Assembly: GCA_009667805.1 (NCBI GenBank) | Contig: CM019069.1 | Span: forward strand, 51,070,422-51,134,421 | Direction: 5' to 3' | From: Leptobrachium leishanense | Taxonomy: Eukaryota > Chordata > Amphibia > Anura > Megophryidae | Length of the DNA stretch: 64,000 bases | Program-made: the position numbers and the translations under genes | Shown: positions 1 through 10,566 of the stretch, piece by piece | How positions within the stretch are numbered: position 1 is the stretch's first letter | How the letters are laid out: every line of letters begins with the position of its first letter | Notes under the pieces: generated by a model | What the model was told of the DNA's origin: nothing | Database searches by the model: none | The model's input: the letters and a program-made list of their open reading frames with translations, nothing else

Positions 1-563
1 AGCTCACGTGAATATATTTGCCCCAGGTCACATGGATATATTTGCCCCCAAGCTCACATGGATATATTTGCCCCAGCTCACATGGATATACTGCCCCAGC
101 TCATATGGATATACTGCCCCCAGCTCATATGGATATACTGCCCCAGCTCATATGGATATACTGCCCCCAGCTCACATGGATATACTGCCCCCAGCTTAAA
201 TGGATATACTGCCCCCAGCTCATATGATATACTGCCCCCAGCTCATATGGATATATTCCCCAGCTCGTAGGGATATACTTCCCCCGGCTCGTATGGATAA
301 ACTGCCCCAGCTCGTATGGATATACTGCCCCCAGCTCATATGGATATACTGCCCCAGCTCATATGCATATATTGCCCCCAAACACATGGATATATTGCCC
401 CCAAACAAATGGATATATTGCCCCCAGCTCATATGGATATATTGCCCCCAAACACATGGTTGGATATTTTGTCCCAGCTCATATGGATATGTTTGCCCAC
501 AGCTCATATAGATATGTTTGCCCCCAGCTCATATGGATGTATTTGCCCCAGGCCAGCTCATAT
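1..563 (+). repeat. Minisatellite A, 22-24 bp unit
   Basis: About 25 tandem copies of a unit reading roughly AGCTCATATGGATATACTGC plus C-runs. Variants are ATATTTGCCCC and ACACATGGATATATTGCC. The array starts outside the window, so its left border is unknown. Units drift from left to right: GGATATACTGCC dominates to about 360, then GGATATATTGCC, then GGATATGTTTGCC and GGATGTATTTGCC near 480-560. All six frames stay open across it because the unit has few stops; these frames are not genes. The same unit appears at 1258-1372 and, inverted, inside the hAT element at 14700-15812. Confidence 0.95.
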
Positions 564-1255
564 GGCCTTGCCCCCTGGTGGTGAAGGGTCTTCATGTTTG
601 TTTTTCCCCTATGGTGTGTCTGGCTGTGCTGTTTAGGGCTGATCTGGGGTTCTGTTGTGATCTCCTGGTCTGGGGTCACATGGCCCAATCACACAGACCC
701 CCTCCCTATATATTCCCAGCATCACAGAGCCTCATTGACTGTTTGTGGAGTTTGATGGTGGTTCTGTCTGGTTCGTGTTTCCTGAGTTGCTGCAAAGCAT
801 TCCTGTTCAAGTGTTTTCTGGTTCTGACCTTGACTTTATTTTTGACTATCCCTTCTACTCCCCCCTGGTACCGTATATTTCTGATCTGTTGCCAACCTCT
901 GCCTGATTGACGATTCTTGTATGTTTCATGTTTTATGTACCTTGTCTGTCTTAGTTTAGTATTATATTCAGAGGCCGCTTATAAGGACCTCTTTTAGTAT
1001 AGTCTGTCTGTTTTGTTTACTGTCCTGCAGCCTGCTCCCTTCACGGATTGTCAAGTGTATCTTTGTGTTTCTGAGTGTCCTAAGTTGTCTGTCGGTCTTG
1101 AAGCCTTCGGAGCTTAGTGGCAATTCTGTTCTGTTTTTTGGTGCTCCTTGGTTTTGGAGAAATCCGTCTGTCCTTGTGTCCAGTCAGTTACTCACCCGCC
1201 TTAAGGGCTTCATCTCATGTTCCAAGCCACCACGATGGCCCAAGCAGGGTCTAAC
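564..1255. other. Unassigned spacer, LTR-like in composition
   Basis: No gene is visible. The stretch lies between two blocks of minisatellite A. It is T-rich with short CCTC and CTGTCTG motifs, has TATATATTCCCAGC near 707 and TATAAGGACCTC near 980, and resembles the U3/R part of an LTR. I found no matching second LTR, no clear TG...CA borders and no primer site, so the assignment is only a suggestion. Confidence 0.25.
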
Positions 1256-1372
1256 CGTTGCACTCATATGGATATGTTTGCCCCCAGCTCATATGGATGT
1301 GTTTGCCCCCAGCTCATATGGATGTATTTGCCCCCAGGCCCCGCTCATATGGATGTATTTGCCCCAGCTCCC
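1256..1372 (+). repeat. Minisatellite A, second short block
   Basis: Four to five units of the form CTCATATGGATGTRTTTGCC with C-run spacers, matching the right-hand end variants of the array at 1-563. It lies directly left of a large palindrome. The two blocks may be one array split by the 690-bp insertion between them. Confidence 0.85.
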
Positions 1373-1394
1373 CTCTCCTTCGCCAGGCCCGTTT

Positions 1395-1645
1395 CGCTGG
1401 CCGCACATGGCGTGTTCTCCCTCCTACGACGAGCGGCAGCTGGTATGAAGTGCGACCGCTCGCCTGGGATCCAACAACCATCTGCAATCTCATGAGATCG
1501 TGGAGTCCACGTGACCTCCGCGATCTCGCGATATCGCGATATCGCGGTTGGCTGTTGGATCCCAGGCGAGCGGCCACACTTCGTACCAGCTGCCGCTCGT
1601 CGTAGGAGGGAGAACACGCGGCCGCCCGCCATGTGCAGCCAGCTG
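1395..1645. repeat. Large imperfect palindrome, arms of ~80-100 bp
   Basis: The left arm (1411-1488) matches the reverse complement of 1541-1618: CGTGTTCTCCCTCCTACGAC, GAGCGGCAGCTGGTA and CGCTCGCCTGGGATCCAACA recur inverted with few differences. With a ~9-bp gap the arms extend outward through GCTGGCCGCACATGGCG (~1395) and its partner near 1643. The centre is itself palindromic (ATCTCATGAGAT, CGCGATATCGCGATATCGCG). It would form a long hairpin and is very CpG-rich compared with its surroundings. It may be a foldback element, but I see no clear target duplication. Confidence 0.85.
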
Positions 1646-2004
1646 ATTCAGGGCCAGGGCCACAGCGGGAACCTGCGTTCCCGCAGCGTTCCCGCTGTGG
1701 GAAAAGTACAAGAACGCCGTTCCCGCGCGTTCCCGCTGGACTCGAGCCCTGCATATTACCATGTGTTATGTGAGTTTCATTGACTTCCAGATCATCTCCT
1801 AATGTAGCAGTCCCCAAATGTAGATAACATACAATTTATACATGTGCCATATACAGTATATATAAAATATATCGTGCTGTATTATGCTGCCATGATATTA
1901 TGTAAAAGCAAATATATGAATTACTTATAATATTTACAGCTTAAGGGAATGGAAAACGTCATTATGCAATTTTGGTAAATGCCATCAGTTGCCCATTGAC
2001 TATT
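1646..2004. other. Spacer with short GTTCCCGC tandem motif, then AT-rich DNA
   Basis: From 1668 to 1740 there are about five copies of (C)GTTCCCGC or its complement GCGGGAAC. After 1750 the sequence becomes AT-rich and I see no gene or recognisable element in it. Confidence 0.5.
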
Positions 2005-2007
2005 TAA

Positions 2008-3040
2008 CAGGGTTATTCAAAGAGAATCGAAAAGCCACTGCACGTTCGGTGACTTTTCGTTCTCTTCAATTCGGATCGATTTGGCGATCCCATTTCGGCA
2101 ACCCTGCGGTGTATTCAGCAGGCACAACAGGGCCGTCGTAGTGCAGGGAAAAGCCGCTGCAAACTCACCGCAAAACCCGGCGAACACACACCGAAACTGG
2201 CAAAAACATCTGGATTAACCCCGCCGAACACACCGGAGACATCCGAGCAGCCGCCGATCACAGCGCAGAGCAGCCACCGGAAAAACCCGACACCGCAGAC
2301 GAATGGAGTGAAAAAAAAACTAACAGTACACTTGAATGTTTGAAAAGTGAAACGCTGTTTGCAAAGAAACTACAGAAAGAAAATGTCTGAATTTTACATA
2401 TAAGGTCCAATGAATGATATTAAAAAAGGCTGTTACAGAAAAAAAAACTATTTAAAAAAAAAAACAGAAAAAACATTTTGGAAAAAAATCCCGAAAAATG
2501 CCTAAAAGATCCTAAAAAACCTACAAATAAAGAAACTTTTTACTGCAGAATATAATAAATGGTTTATTAGATATTGGATTGAAACGGGAATAATTTTAAC
2601 ATTTGAAGCCTATGGGATTCGCCTGAATAAACCTTTCGAGGGGGCTGGGTGGAGTAGAGGTAACATCACTGCTCTGCATGGAGAGAGTCTGTGGAGTCAT
2701 GGGTTCGATCCCAGCGAGCACCTCTCCAGTAAGTGTCCTTGGGCAAGACACCTAACGGTACATACTCACCACCCAGGACATACTTGAAAACTAGAGAAAT
2801 CTCAATGTATCCTTCCTGGTAAAATCCTTTCACAAAAAAAAAAAGAATGAAACCACCCAATGGCAGGGCATTTTGGCAACTTTTCACTGCTGGTTTTTGT
2901 TCTCTGAATAGACGAAGCTTTGCTTCTGTATGGAGTATTCACTGCCTTTGAACAGGCACCGTATGTGCAGGCAATTTGCAAACATTTGGCCAGGAAAGGT
3001 TACCTTTCGCCAGCAATTCGGAGCTCTTTGAATAACCCTG
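2008..3040. mobile_element. Harbinger-like non-autonomous element, family 1 (CAGGGTTATTCAAAGAG termini)
   Basis: The left terminus CAGGGTTATTCAAAGAG at 2008 is matched by CTCTTTGAATAACCCTG ending at 3040. TAA precedes the left end (2005-2007) and follows the right end (3041-3043), as expected for the TWA target duplication of PIF/Harbinger. The interior is non-coding, with A-rich tracts at 2310-2530 and a GGGATTCGCCTGAATAAACC segment shared with copies near 3700 and 22440. A SINE lies inside at about 2647-2850. The hAT at 3045 inserted across the right edge, so this element is older. Related copies sit at 22099-22727 and 23599-23739, with truncated ones near 3265, 52200 and 56850. Confidence 0.8.
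2647..2850 (+). mobile_element. tRNA-derived SINE
   Basis: The head reads GGCTGGGTGGAGTAGAGG, resembling a pol III A box. A perfect B-box-like GGTTCGATCCC follows at about 2702-2712. Next comes GTGTCCTTGGGCAAGACACC, a segment typical of vertebrate tRNA-SINE bodies, then the 3' tail CCCAGGACATACTTGAAAAC ... CTCAATGTATCC and an A-run. The tail is shared with sequences at about 3165-3200, 14505-14570, 52428-52490 and 57454-57525, suggesting a common LINE-derived tail. It sits inside the Harbinger-like element. It is not an intact tRNA, because the acceptor and anticodon stems do not pair. Confidence 0.75.
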
Positions 3041-3264
3041 TAAGCACTGGTGTATTTTGGCCTAGGCCGACTAGGCCCAGGCCTAGGGCGGCACTTTCCA
3101 GGGGGCGGCAGTGCACCGGGTGGCCCCACCCCTAAAAAAAATAAATTTTTTTTTTTTACTTTTGCAAAGTATTTTACCAGGAAGGATACATTGAGATTTC
3201 ACTAATTTACACTTTCAATTTCACTTTCCAGGGGGCAGCAAAAAACCTCACCACTAAATGGGTT

Positions 3265-3755
3265 ACTCACAGACCACCGAAATGACGCCAACATTTTGGT
3301 GTTCTGCAGTTCCCTGCACTTAGGAGAATAAAATTTCCCCACCCTGCAGTGAATTCACCATTCACCGCAGGGTCCCCAAAGTGCATGGAGTCGGCCGCTG
3401 AATGCTGCCACCGCAAACCCGTGGCCTGCTGTTTTCAAAAGAACTACTGAATGAAAATGTCTGGAATTTACATATAAGATCCTATGATTGATAATAAAAA
3501 GTTCTGTTACAGAAAAAAGAAAAACTGCTATTAAAAAAAAGGGGGGGAATTTTGCCCAAAAAAATCTGAAAAATGACTAAAAGGTACTAAAAGAAAAATC
3601 AATAAGTAAAGACTTTTTACTGCAGATTAAAATAATAAATGATTTATTAGATATTGCATAAAAACGGGAATATTTTTAACATTGAAACCTATGGGGTTCG
3701 CCTGAATAAACCTGCTGATTGAAACCACCGAACATCAGGGCATTTCACTGAGTCT
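3265..3755. mobile_element. Truncated Harbinger family-1 copy inside the hAT
   Basis: GGGTTACTCACAGACCACCG resembles the family-1 terminus. The interior shares the body of the copy at 2008-3040: GGTGTTCTGCAGTTCCCTGC, the A-rich middle, and GGGTTCGCCTGAATAAACC near 3700. The right terminus is missing; the body fades near 3755 before the next MITE. Confidence 0.6.
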
Positions 3756-3818
3756 CAGTACCACATGACTGGCTGAACCACGTGAAACGCACGCGCGCAG
3801 CTGCCCGCCCTTTCGTTA

Positions 3819-4244
3819 AGGCTAGGGTCAGACGAACGCATTTTTATGTTGTCTGTGAAAAAGTGCGTTCGAACGAATGGACGCATTTTTTCACAGAATA
3901 CGTGATAGTGGTCATACTATGCGCATTTTCGTCCGTGATTTTGTACGGATCATCAATAAAACACTTTTTGTGTCTGGACGTTATGTTGGCCGGACATTAG
4001 CAGCGTCTGACGTCTCCTAATAACGCACACACGCCGCTAGCGGGCGCAGCGCACTCTGTACGTCAGTACCTGCGGTTTCACGTTCTCGAAAAAATGCGTT
4101 CATTTTCCACTTGCGTTGCGCAGCCGGACTTTTGTGCGACCGTACTTCGTATATTGGCCGTCATTGCCCGGCATCTGCTGCTAGTGCGGCCGTGATTATG
4201 TGCGGCTGCACGCGCGTTCGCACTGCCTCAGTCTGACCCTAGCC
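3819..4244. mobile_element. MITE family 2 (GGCTAGGGTCAGAC termini)
   Basis: GGCTAGGGTCAGACGAACGC at the left is matched by GCGTTCGCACTGCCTCAGTC...GACCCTAGCC at the right, with TTA on both sides (3816-3818 and 4245-4247). The interior is CpG-rich with no coding capacity. The size (~426 bp) matches the copy at 10567-10983. A 3-bp TWA target suggests PIF/Harbinger. Confidence 0.8.
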
Positions 4245-4354
4245 TTACACAGACTCTATTCTGGACTGAACACCCTCCGGGAAGCGAATCAAAGCTACAG
4301 TGCACCCTCTGGCAGTGGCACCCCACTGCTGACAAGATGGCTCCACAGCATAAT

Positions 4355-4895
4355 TGCTGTGTGCTCATATACACTCGGTTTGCTGGGAGTTTTACTGCAG
4401 TGGATTCTGATGCACTCATACACACCGCACATTGCATTGCTGGGAGTTTTATTGCTGTGGATTCTGATACGCTGACACACACCACACATTGCATTGCTGT
4501 GAGTTTTATTGCTGTGAATTCTGATGCACTCATACACACCGCACATTGCATTGCTGGGAGTTTTATTGATGTGGATTCTGATACGCTGACACACACCAAA
4601 CATTGCATTGCTGGGAGTTTTATTGCTGTGGATTCTGTGATACACACTGCATATTACTGTGAGTTTTATTGCCCTGGAGCTCTGGGATACGCTCATACAC
4701 ACTGCACATTACTGTGAGTTTTATTGCTGTACAGTTCTGTGATATGCTCATACACACTGCACATTTCTGTGGGTTTTATTGCTGTGCAGCTCTGATATGC
4801 TCATACACAGTGCCCATTTCTGTGGGTTTTATTGCTGTGCAGCTCTGTGATACACTCATATGCAGTGCACGTTTCTGTGGATTTTATTGTTCAAC
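4355..4895 (+). repeat. Minisatellite B, ~50-57 bp unit
   Basis: About ten units built on CTCATACACACTGCACATT, then ACTGTGAGTTTTATTGCTGT, then GGAGCTCTGTGATACG. Early units are about 57 bp with GCATTGCTGGGAG; later ones are about 50 bp. Open frames on both strands are products of the repeat, not genes. The same unit occurs once inside the hAT at 51606-52582 and as an inverted array at 58612-59165. Confidence 0.95.
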
Positions 4896-5233
4896 CAATT
4901 AGAGCGGCTGTGATCCCGTTTACTTGACATGCGTGGCTGTTCTTTGTAAAAATGCTTGAATTTAAACATTTCATAATTTTCTTTATCTCAATAGATACAT
5001 TTGAAATGGTATACAAAATATACAAGTAGGCACTTGGTATCCACTTTTAATATCAAGAGAGGAAAAGGCGGAGCTCTAAGAGGAAAAGGTGGAGCTTAAA
5101 GAGGAAGGGTGGGGATTAACCAGGAAGAGGTGTGCCCTTTACAGGAAGGGGTGCGTCAAATTTAAATTAGGGGGTGCACAAGTTTAGTCAGGCCTAGGGC
5201 AGCACAAAACCTAAATACACCACTGCCTGTAAG

Positions 5234-6747
5234 TCTCTTCATCTTTGTAAATTAGAATAAAATGACACCTAGGTATTTGCTAGAATGAAGCAGTTAAGTG
5301 ATCATTCTGTTTAAATTCACCAGCGGTCAGAGAAGACTTAACATATGTTTGGCTAAAGAAATTTCAGAAAAATCTGACAACTGCCAAGTTAGTTAGTCTT
5401 TCCTTGAAATTCACTGCAATAGAGAATTTAATGCGGCCAACAAGCTCATTAGTGATATATTGTTGAATATGCAACAGCCTCTGCGACCGGTGGATCAGGC
5501 GCTTAACAACGCATATTTTTGTTGTCCTGCCTGAAAAACTGTCCTGTTTGGGACCAAAGCATCTGTTCCAGCGGCTTCTTCATATTGGAAATCAATTGCT
5601 AATTAGCTTTATCTCATGTCTGTGTACTGGCTCCATGAATTGTTTTTTTGCTGTTCTGTGCTGTTTGAACCCCACAGGATATACTTCAGGAGAGACTTGA
5701 ACCCATCATTGTATGATTCAGTTCCAATATTGAACTGATTTCAATATTTATCTTGTCCCACGTGTTTACTCTTTTCTAAACCATGTGTTCACTGTGTGGG
5801 TACTGTATGAGGCTAACGGAAGAAGAATATGTCATAGTAAAATTAAAAAATGTACATTTTATTTTATTATAGGAAATGTATTCACAACCTTTCACTACCA
5901 AGTGCTTTATGTGCTTTAGCATTACAATTATTTGAAATGTACGTAGTTAACACTTAAATGTAGCATAAAATAGCAATTTTGCATAAAGATTGTTAAAGAT
6001 TGTTAGTTTAAGATTGTTACTTTGAACCTGTAGTGGGCAGGTTGATTTCCCCTGCGACATCCAATAATGGGATGGATAACGGGATGGAATGGGATGTATT
6101 CATGGGCTGCAGAATCATGGGATGTATTCTGCAGCGCTGCGCAGTTGGTCCTCAGGTTGCGGTACACAAACGTTTTTCAGAGCAGAAGGAACGTCCGTGA
6201 GAGTGGACATTCCTTCTACTCTGACACCCATGTGGCCACCTCACTGAGCGCAGTTAGTGTGCTCAGCGCCTCCAAGCAATATCCTCCTTTGGAGGATCGC
6301 GCTTTGTTGTCCTGTCAGTGTCTATCTTAGCTTTTTGACGGGGAGGGCTTTTTGACGTGTGGTGGTAGCGCGTGCAATTAGTGCGCATGCTACCCCGTGT
6401 GGCCTTCCCCATCGATCCGTCACAAAGCTGCGACGGACACAGGGAAGTGCACTCAGACAGGCACACTCAGTGAGCTCGTGTGGCCGCAGCCTAAGTGGTA
6501 AATGTCATGTGCTGGCTCATTATCAGCAGGTCACCAATTAGATCCTCGAGTGAGAGGCGGGCCGTCCTATATAATATGATGGCTCTTCCCCTCACATGTG
6601 TCACTCCTTATTTTTTTACTTTTGCGCAAATTAGGTGTTTGGTTTATTTATACTTTGCAGACGTTTTGGTAGGATGTATAACCACATGCGTTGGATTAGG
6701 GTATTTATTAACATACAGCACGTTTCACCTCCAAGGTCTTAACATAC
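5234..6747. other. Unassigned, mostly AT-rich
   Basis: No gene is visible. There is a run of short GGGATGG-type motifs near 6066-6120. A CpG-rich stretch at 6360-6490 ends in GTGTGGCCGCAGCCTAAG, which looks like the right end of a MITE; a convincing left partner was not found. Confidence 0.4.
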
Positions 6748-9175
6748 TGTAGCGCTCACTCCCGGAGGAGCCGCTGAAATTGAACCTCGGGTCAGTCTCC
6801 CCGCACTAGGGAATAAATATACTCCAGCACCGTTGTGGATTTTATAATAAATCTTTAACCCCCTTTTGTGTTTGGGGAGTGAGTCCCGCACAGGTTATGT
6901 CCCAGAATGTAAGTGTGTGTGTGTGTGTTACGGTACCCGGGTACAATATTCAACTGGCCAGTGAATTGCTTATGAGGTATCTTCGACTAGTCAAGTTGGG
7001 GCCCTGTGGGTTTTGGAAACAAACAGCAGCGTGCTTTATTTTCACAACGGCCTGGAAGGCCTCTCACCCATCCGCCAGATACTCGATGCTCCGCTCGACC
7101 CAGGACGTCTCTCCGCTCGATGTTGACTGGGGTTCTCCTGGTTACTGGATCCGCTGTCTGGCTTTCTGTAGCTGCCGCAAGATATCCAGTTCACCGCCTG
7201 CTCTCCCTGTCCAATCAATCCGCGGTGCTCCTAAATCGGGGTCCTCCGGCTTCCTCAATATCAGCACTGGTAGTCCTGTGAATCACTGGGTCTTCCTCTG
7301 GTAAGGCTGAATAACCCGGTCTTTAGCTCTGTCAGGCCGCCTGCACTCCGGCCTAGTCACTGTCTCGTTCCGCTGCTCTGCGTCTTGCTCCTCTCACTCC
7401 CTGGCGCGCTCTGCCAGCTCTCTCCACGAGGCTCAGGATGTAAGTGTCTGTGTCCCACCCACTTCCTGTGTCTGCTCCCAAAGCATGCCGGGAAATGTAG
7501 TCCCAATGTTCAATGTCTCTCATTGCGCTTGTCTCCCTCCGGTGGCCAAAAATAGGTACTGCCACAACAGGGAATTAAACCCAGCGCTACAATACCATAT
7601 AGGGATCTCTCGCGAGATCCGGCAAGTCGGCGGAGTGAACGTAAAGGGAGACTGGGGGTCTTTTTTTGAGCCGCCGTTCTCGCCGCAGGATGGGAGGGGA
7701 GTATGAGATTTTTCGGGGTTTTTTTCAGCTGGTACTGACTGATTCTGTGACCGTCATAATGGTGGTATATTATATAAGCAAAGCTGAAGATGTCACATTC
7801 ACGCTATTAAGAGCTAGTATTGCACATAAACTTAGCACAAGATGAATTAACATTATTAAAATAGTAAAGATTCTTGTATATTCATTTCCTCTGGCCAAAT
7901 AGTTATTTCAAGCACAGGTACACCAGGAGCTGATTCTTCCCAGAGCAGGACAGCTAGGATCAAACCCTACCCACAAAAAGGGTGAAATGCGACATTGAGT
8001 GGGCCCTTCCAAACGTGAGTAGGTGTGTGTTACATCCATACTCACCTGTGTTTATTATCAGTGTTACTCTATGGGAGGCTTCCCTTGTGTTGCTTATATT
8101 TTATGAGGTGCTGTGGATACACAGGAGCCATAAGGGATGATGTCACCCCATTTTAAGTAACCACATGTGCAGTTGAATGAGCCATTAGTGGTGGCTCAGG
8201 AGCATGTGAGTGAGAATTTGCTTATGTAGCGCTGTGCTGAATTGGACTTTGAGAATTGCAGCATTATGCCTCTAAGGGAAGCCAGAGCGTTACGTATGTG
8301 AAAGACTATGAGAGACTTAAGGACTCCATCTCCCAGAAACCTCTGGGCAGAGAGCAGGAAGTGGGCGTTCTGGCGCCAGGAAAGACATCAGGAGACAATC
8401 AGGAGAGTGAGCAGAGCAGCTAGATGAATGAGGTGTATGCAGGAGACTGTCCGGGATCACAGCCAGGCCAGTGCGTGGACAGTGGCGTATCCAGTGCTGG
8501 AGATCAGAGACGGAGGGTGCATCATCACGTACCACATTCCGCTGAGCAGTTCGGGTGACAAGCATGTTCCAGAAGGACCTTGAGTAAGGAGGCCACGGAT
8601 CGAACGGGAGTGCAGGCTGCGGATCAGTTCCAGTCGCGGAGATTTGGCATCGGGAGAGAGGATTCGTTGGCACCAGATTCCAGTCGGCGGAGAGAGATTC
8701 TTTGGTCGAGTCATCAATTCTGGACACAGTGTTCGCCGGATGGGTGAGAGGCCTCAAGGCCTACGATTGCGAGAAAGTGCGCACTTGCTTGATTGCTTCA
8801 ATTTACAGGGCCCCAACGTTGACTAGTCGAAGATATTTTTGTTCAGTCACTGGCCAGTTGAATCTAGTACCCGAACCCCGGTACCCCAGGACACCAAATT
8901 ATAAGCCTTTTTGAGCGGGACTTAAACTCACGAATTGAGAGGGATTAACCGTTTGTTTTCCACCGCGTGTTTTTTTCCCGCGTTGCGCATCCGGTCAGTT
9001 ATCCAAAGTTAATTGCCTCGTGCTCCAAAGTATATGTGTATTCGATGCCACTTTATTGCTACAGTAAAGTATAGAACTTAGAAAATCCATAACAGTGTGC
9101 TGGTGTATAGTAATTCCTAGTGCGGTGAGACGATCCTGGGTTTATTCAGCGGCTCCTCCGGGGGTGAGCGCAACA
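6748..9175. mobile_element. Element with long terminal inverted repeats (~2.4 kb)
   Basis: The left end TGTAGCGCTCACTCCCGGAG continues through GGAGCCGCTGAA, CCGCACTAGG and TATACWCCAGCAC. The right end, reverse complemented, reads TGTTGCGCTCACCCCCGGAG and continues with the same words. Similarity resumes further in: TTCAACTGGCCAGTGA and ATCTTCGACTAGTCAA occur at about 6948-7000 and inverted at about 8818-8870. Each arm therefore spans at least 260 bp, with indels. I found no clear target duplication and no transposase frame. The superfamily is open; long-TIR DNA elements or an inverted-repeat retroelement derivative are both possible. Confidence 0.7.
7480..7504 (-). promoter_or_regulatory. ZNF143/STAF-like site inside the long-TIR element
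   Basis: Read on the minus strand the site is TGGGACTACATTTCCCGGCA followed by TGC. It closely resembles the vertebrate ZNF143/STAF consensus (ACTACAATTCCCAGCATGC-like). Recognition is from memory of the consensus; binding is not shown. It lies in the interior of the element, not in the arms. Confidence 0.45.
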
Positions 9176-9439
9176 CTTATAATATATAGTACCTGGTGAA
9201 AAAACAATCTATATTATGATGTGCTTTATTTATTTTGTTTCAGAGCCCAAGATTGGATCACGTCGTACATCATTCAACATATAGGGGCTCAAGCTCGTGT
9301 TTGGACTATCTCTTATTGAAAACAATATATGAAGATTAAAATGGTAATGTATTTGCATGTTGTAATGGTATGCTGATTGAAAACAAATTGATAATACCCA
9401 TTGCGCTAGGTGGTGTGATATTTTTCATTGTATTCGTGG

Positions 9440-9785
9440 ACTGCATATAATAAAGCTGTGGCATTCTCTGTCTGTTGAGTTGGTTGGGTCAGAGACTGTA
9501 CAGACTTTTAAACAACGACTGGATGACCTCCTGCAAAGACATAATATTAAGGGTTATAATATTCAATATGTTGGTAAAAGTTGCTCGATCCAGGGAGAAA
9601 TCTTACGCCATTTTAGGGTCAAGAAGGAATTTATTCGCAGTGTGTTCGATATTGACGAGTGTTTCAGACTGGGTGTTTTGCCTTCTTTTGGATCAACCAC
9701 AGTAGGTAATGTGTGAAAGGCTGAACCCGATGGACGCATGTCCATGATTGCATTCTGTATGTTAAATATTTATAAATAAAGAATT
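9440..9785 (+). pseudogene. Unidentified coding fragment (~78 aa), possibly LINE-derived
   Basis: The frame 9480-9716 encodes a charged peptide with FKQRLDDLLQRHNIKGYNIQ and FRVKKEFIRSVFDIDECF, preceded in frame by a WHSLSVEL-like stretch. The pattern Ser-x-x-Val-x-x-Phe-Lys-x-x-Leu-Asp resembles the end of several LINE and transposon proteins, but I cannot name a family. It is followed by GGCTGAACCCGATGGACGCA and AATAAAGAATTTTAAAAAA, a polyadenylation-like end near 9775. It could be a retroposed 3' end. No upstream exon is visible. Confidence 0.3.
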
Positions 9786-9790
9786 TTAAA

Positions 9791-10563
9791 AAATGACTCT
9801 CTAGCATATTATATTGTCCCCATGGCTTTTTTTGACTTTTTTTCTCTATACACTTTTCTACTGTATAATGTAAAAAAACAAAAGTTAATTTACAACTTTT
9901 TCTGAGCTAAAATACTAAATGTAATTCTAAACCCTTTACCTTAAATACCTTTTGGCAGAATTTCAAAGAAATCCATATACCAGACGTGGACATGGAAGAA
10001 TAATGACAAGAACTACAAAGATTGTGGAAAGAAATAAAATCACAGTTCGTAATTCAAACAATGATACTAAATAGCAGGCTAATAAAGGCACAGGCTTAAT
10101 CACATCCATGTGTAGCAGTTGCCCCATTTTCCACTTCAGTAACAGAGATAGCAGACATTAAATCTGTCATTAAATGTATATCTTGTTACAGCAAAAAAGC
10201 TTGTAAACAGTGCAAGTAAAAAATTGTAATTGGAATTATATGTTTAATTTACAAAATATTTTATTCTATGTCTGTTTTACATGGGGAAACAAACATCTGT
10301 TAACCCTTCTCTATGGTCACCTTCTCCTGGATCTCGTCTCAAGGTTCATGTGTCTTAAAATTTGTCAGACATTCATAACTTTCAGGAATCCATAATGCAG
10401 ACAGGAAAATATCTTCCAAAATACAATTCTCTTTTGTTCAATCATATTCTCACACAATCATCTGTTATTATTATATTATAATTGTGTTGTTTGCCAACTT
10501 AAAATTGACAGGGTATTTCTACAATTTATTCAGCGTACCACAATGAAAGGTGCTATTCAACAT
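9791..10563. other. Unassigned AT-rich DNA
   Basis: Nothing recognisable is seen: no frames beyond chance length and no terminal repeats. Confidence 0.5.
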
Positions 10564-10566
10564 TAA

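Larger units (their letters stand above)
3045..5225. mobile_element. hAT non-autonomous element carrying minisatellite B
   Basis: An 8-bp direct repeat CCTGTAAG flanks the element (3037-3044 and 5226-5233), the target duplication length typical of hAT. The left end reads CACTGGTGTATTTTGGCCTA; the right end, reverse complemented, reads CAGTGGTGTATTTAGG. The interior holds, in order: a tail-like piece near 3165-3200, a truncated Harbinger family-1 copy, a complete MITE of family 2, and minisatellite B. No transposase frame is visible. The target duplication covers the last bases of the Harbinger-like element ending at 3040. Confidence 0.85.

Noticed and set aside
1..563. CRISPR-like array
   Set aside because: Units are contiguous with no unique spacers, and the genome is clearly vertebrate.
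1..636. Long open frames on both strands across 1-636, 15067-15660 and 4228-4900
   Set aside because: They are translations of minisatellite units (MDILPPAH-, SWIYCPSS- and CIAGSFIAVDS-type repeats) and appear in several frames and on both strands.
2647..2730. Functional tRNA gene
   Set aside because: A and B boxes are present, but no acceptor or anticodon stem forms and the sequence continues into a SINE body and tail.
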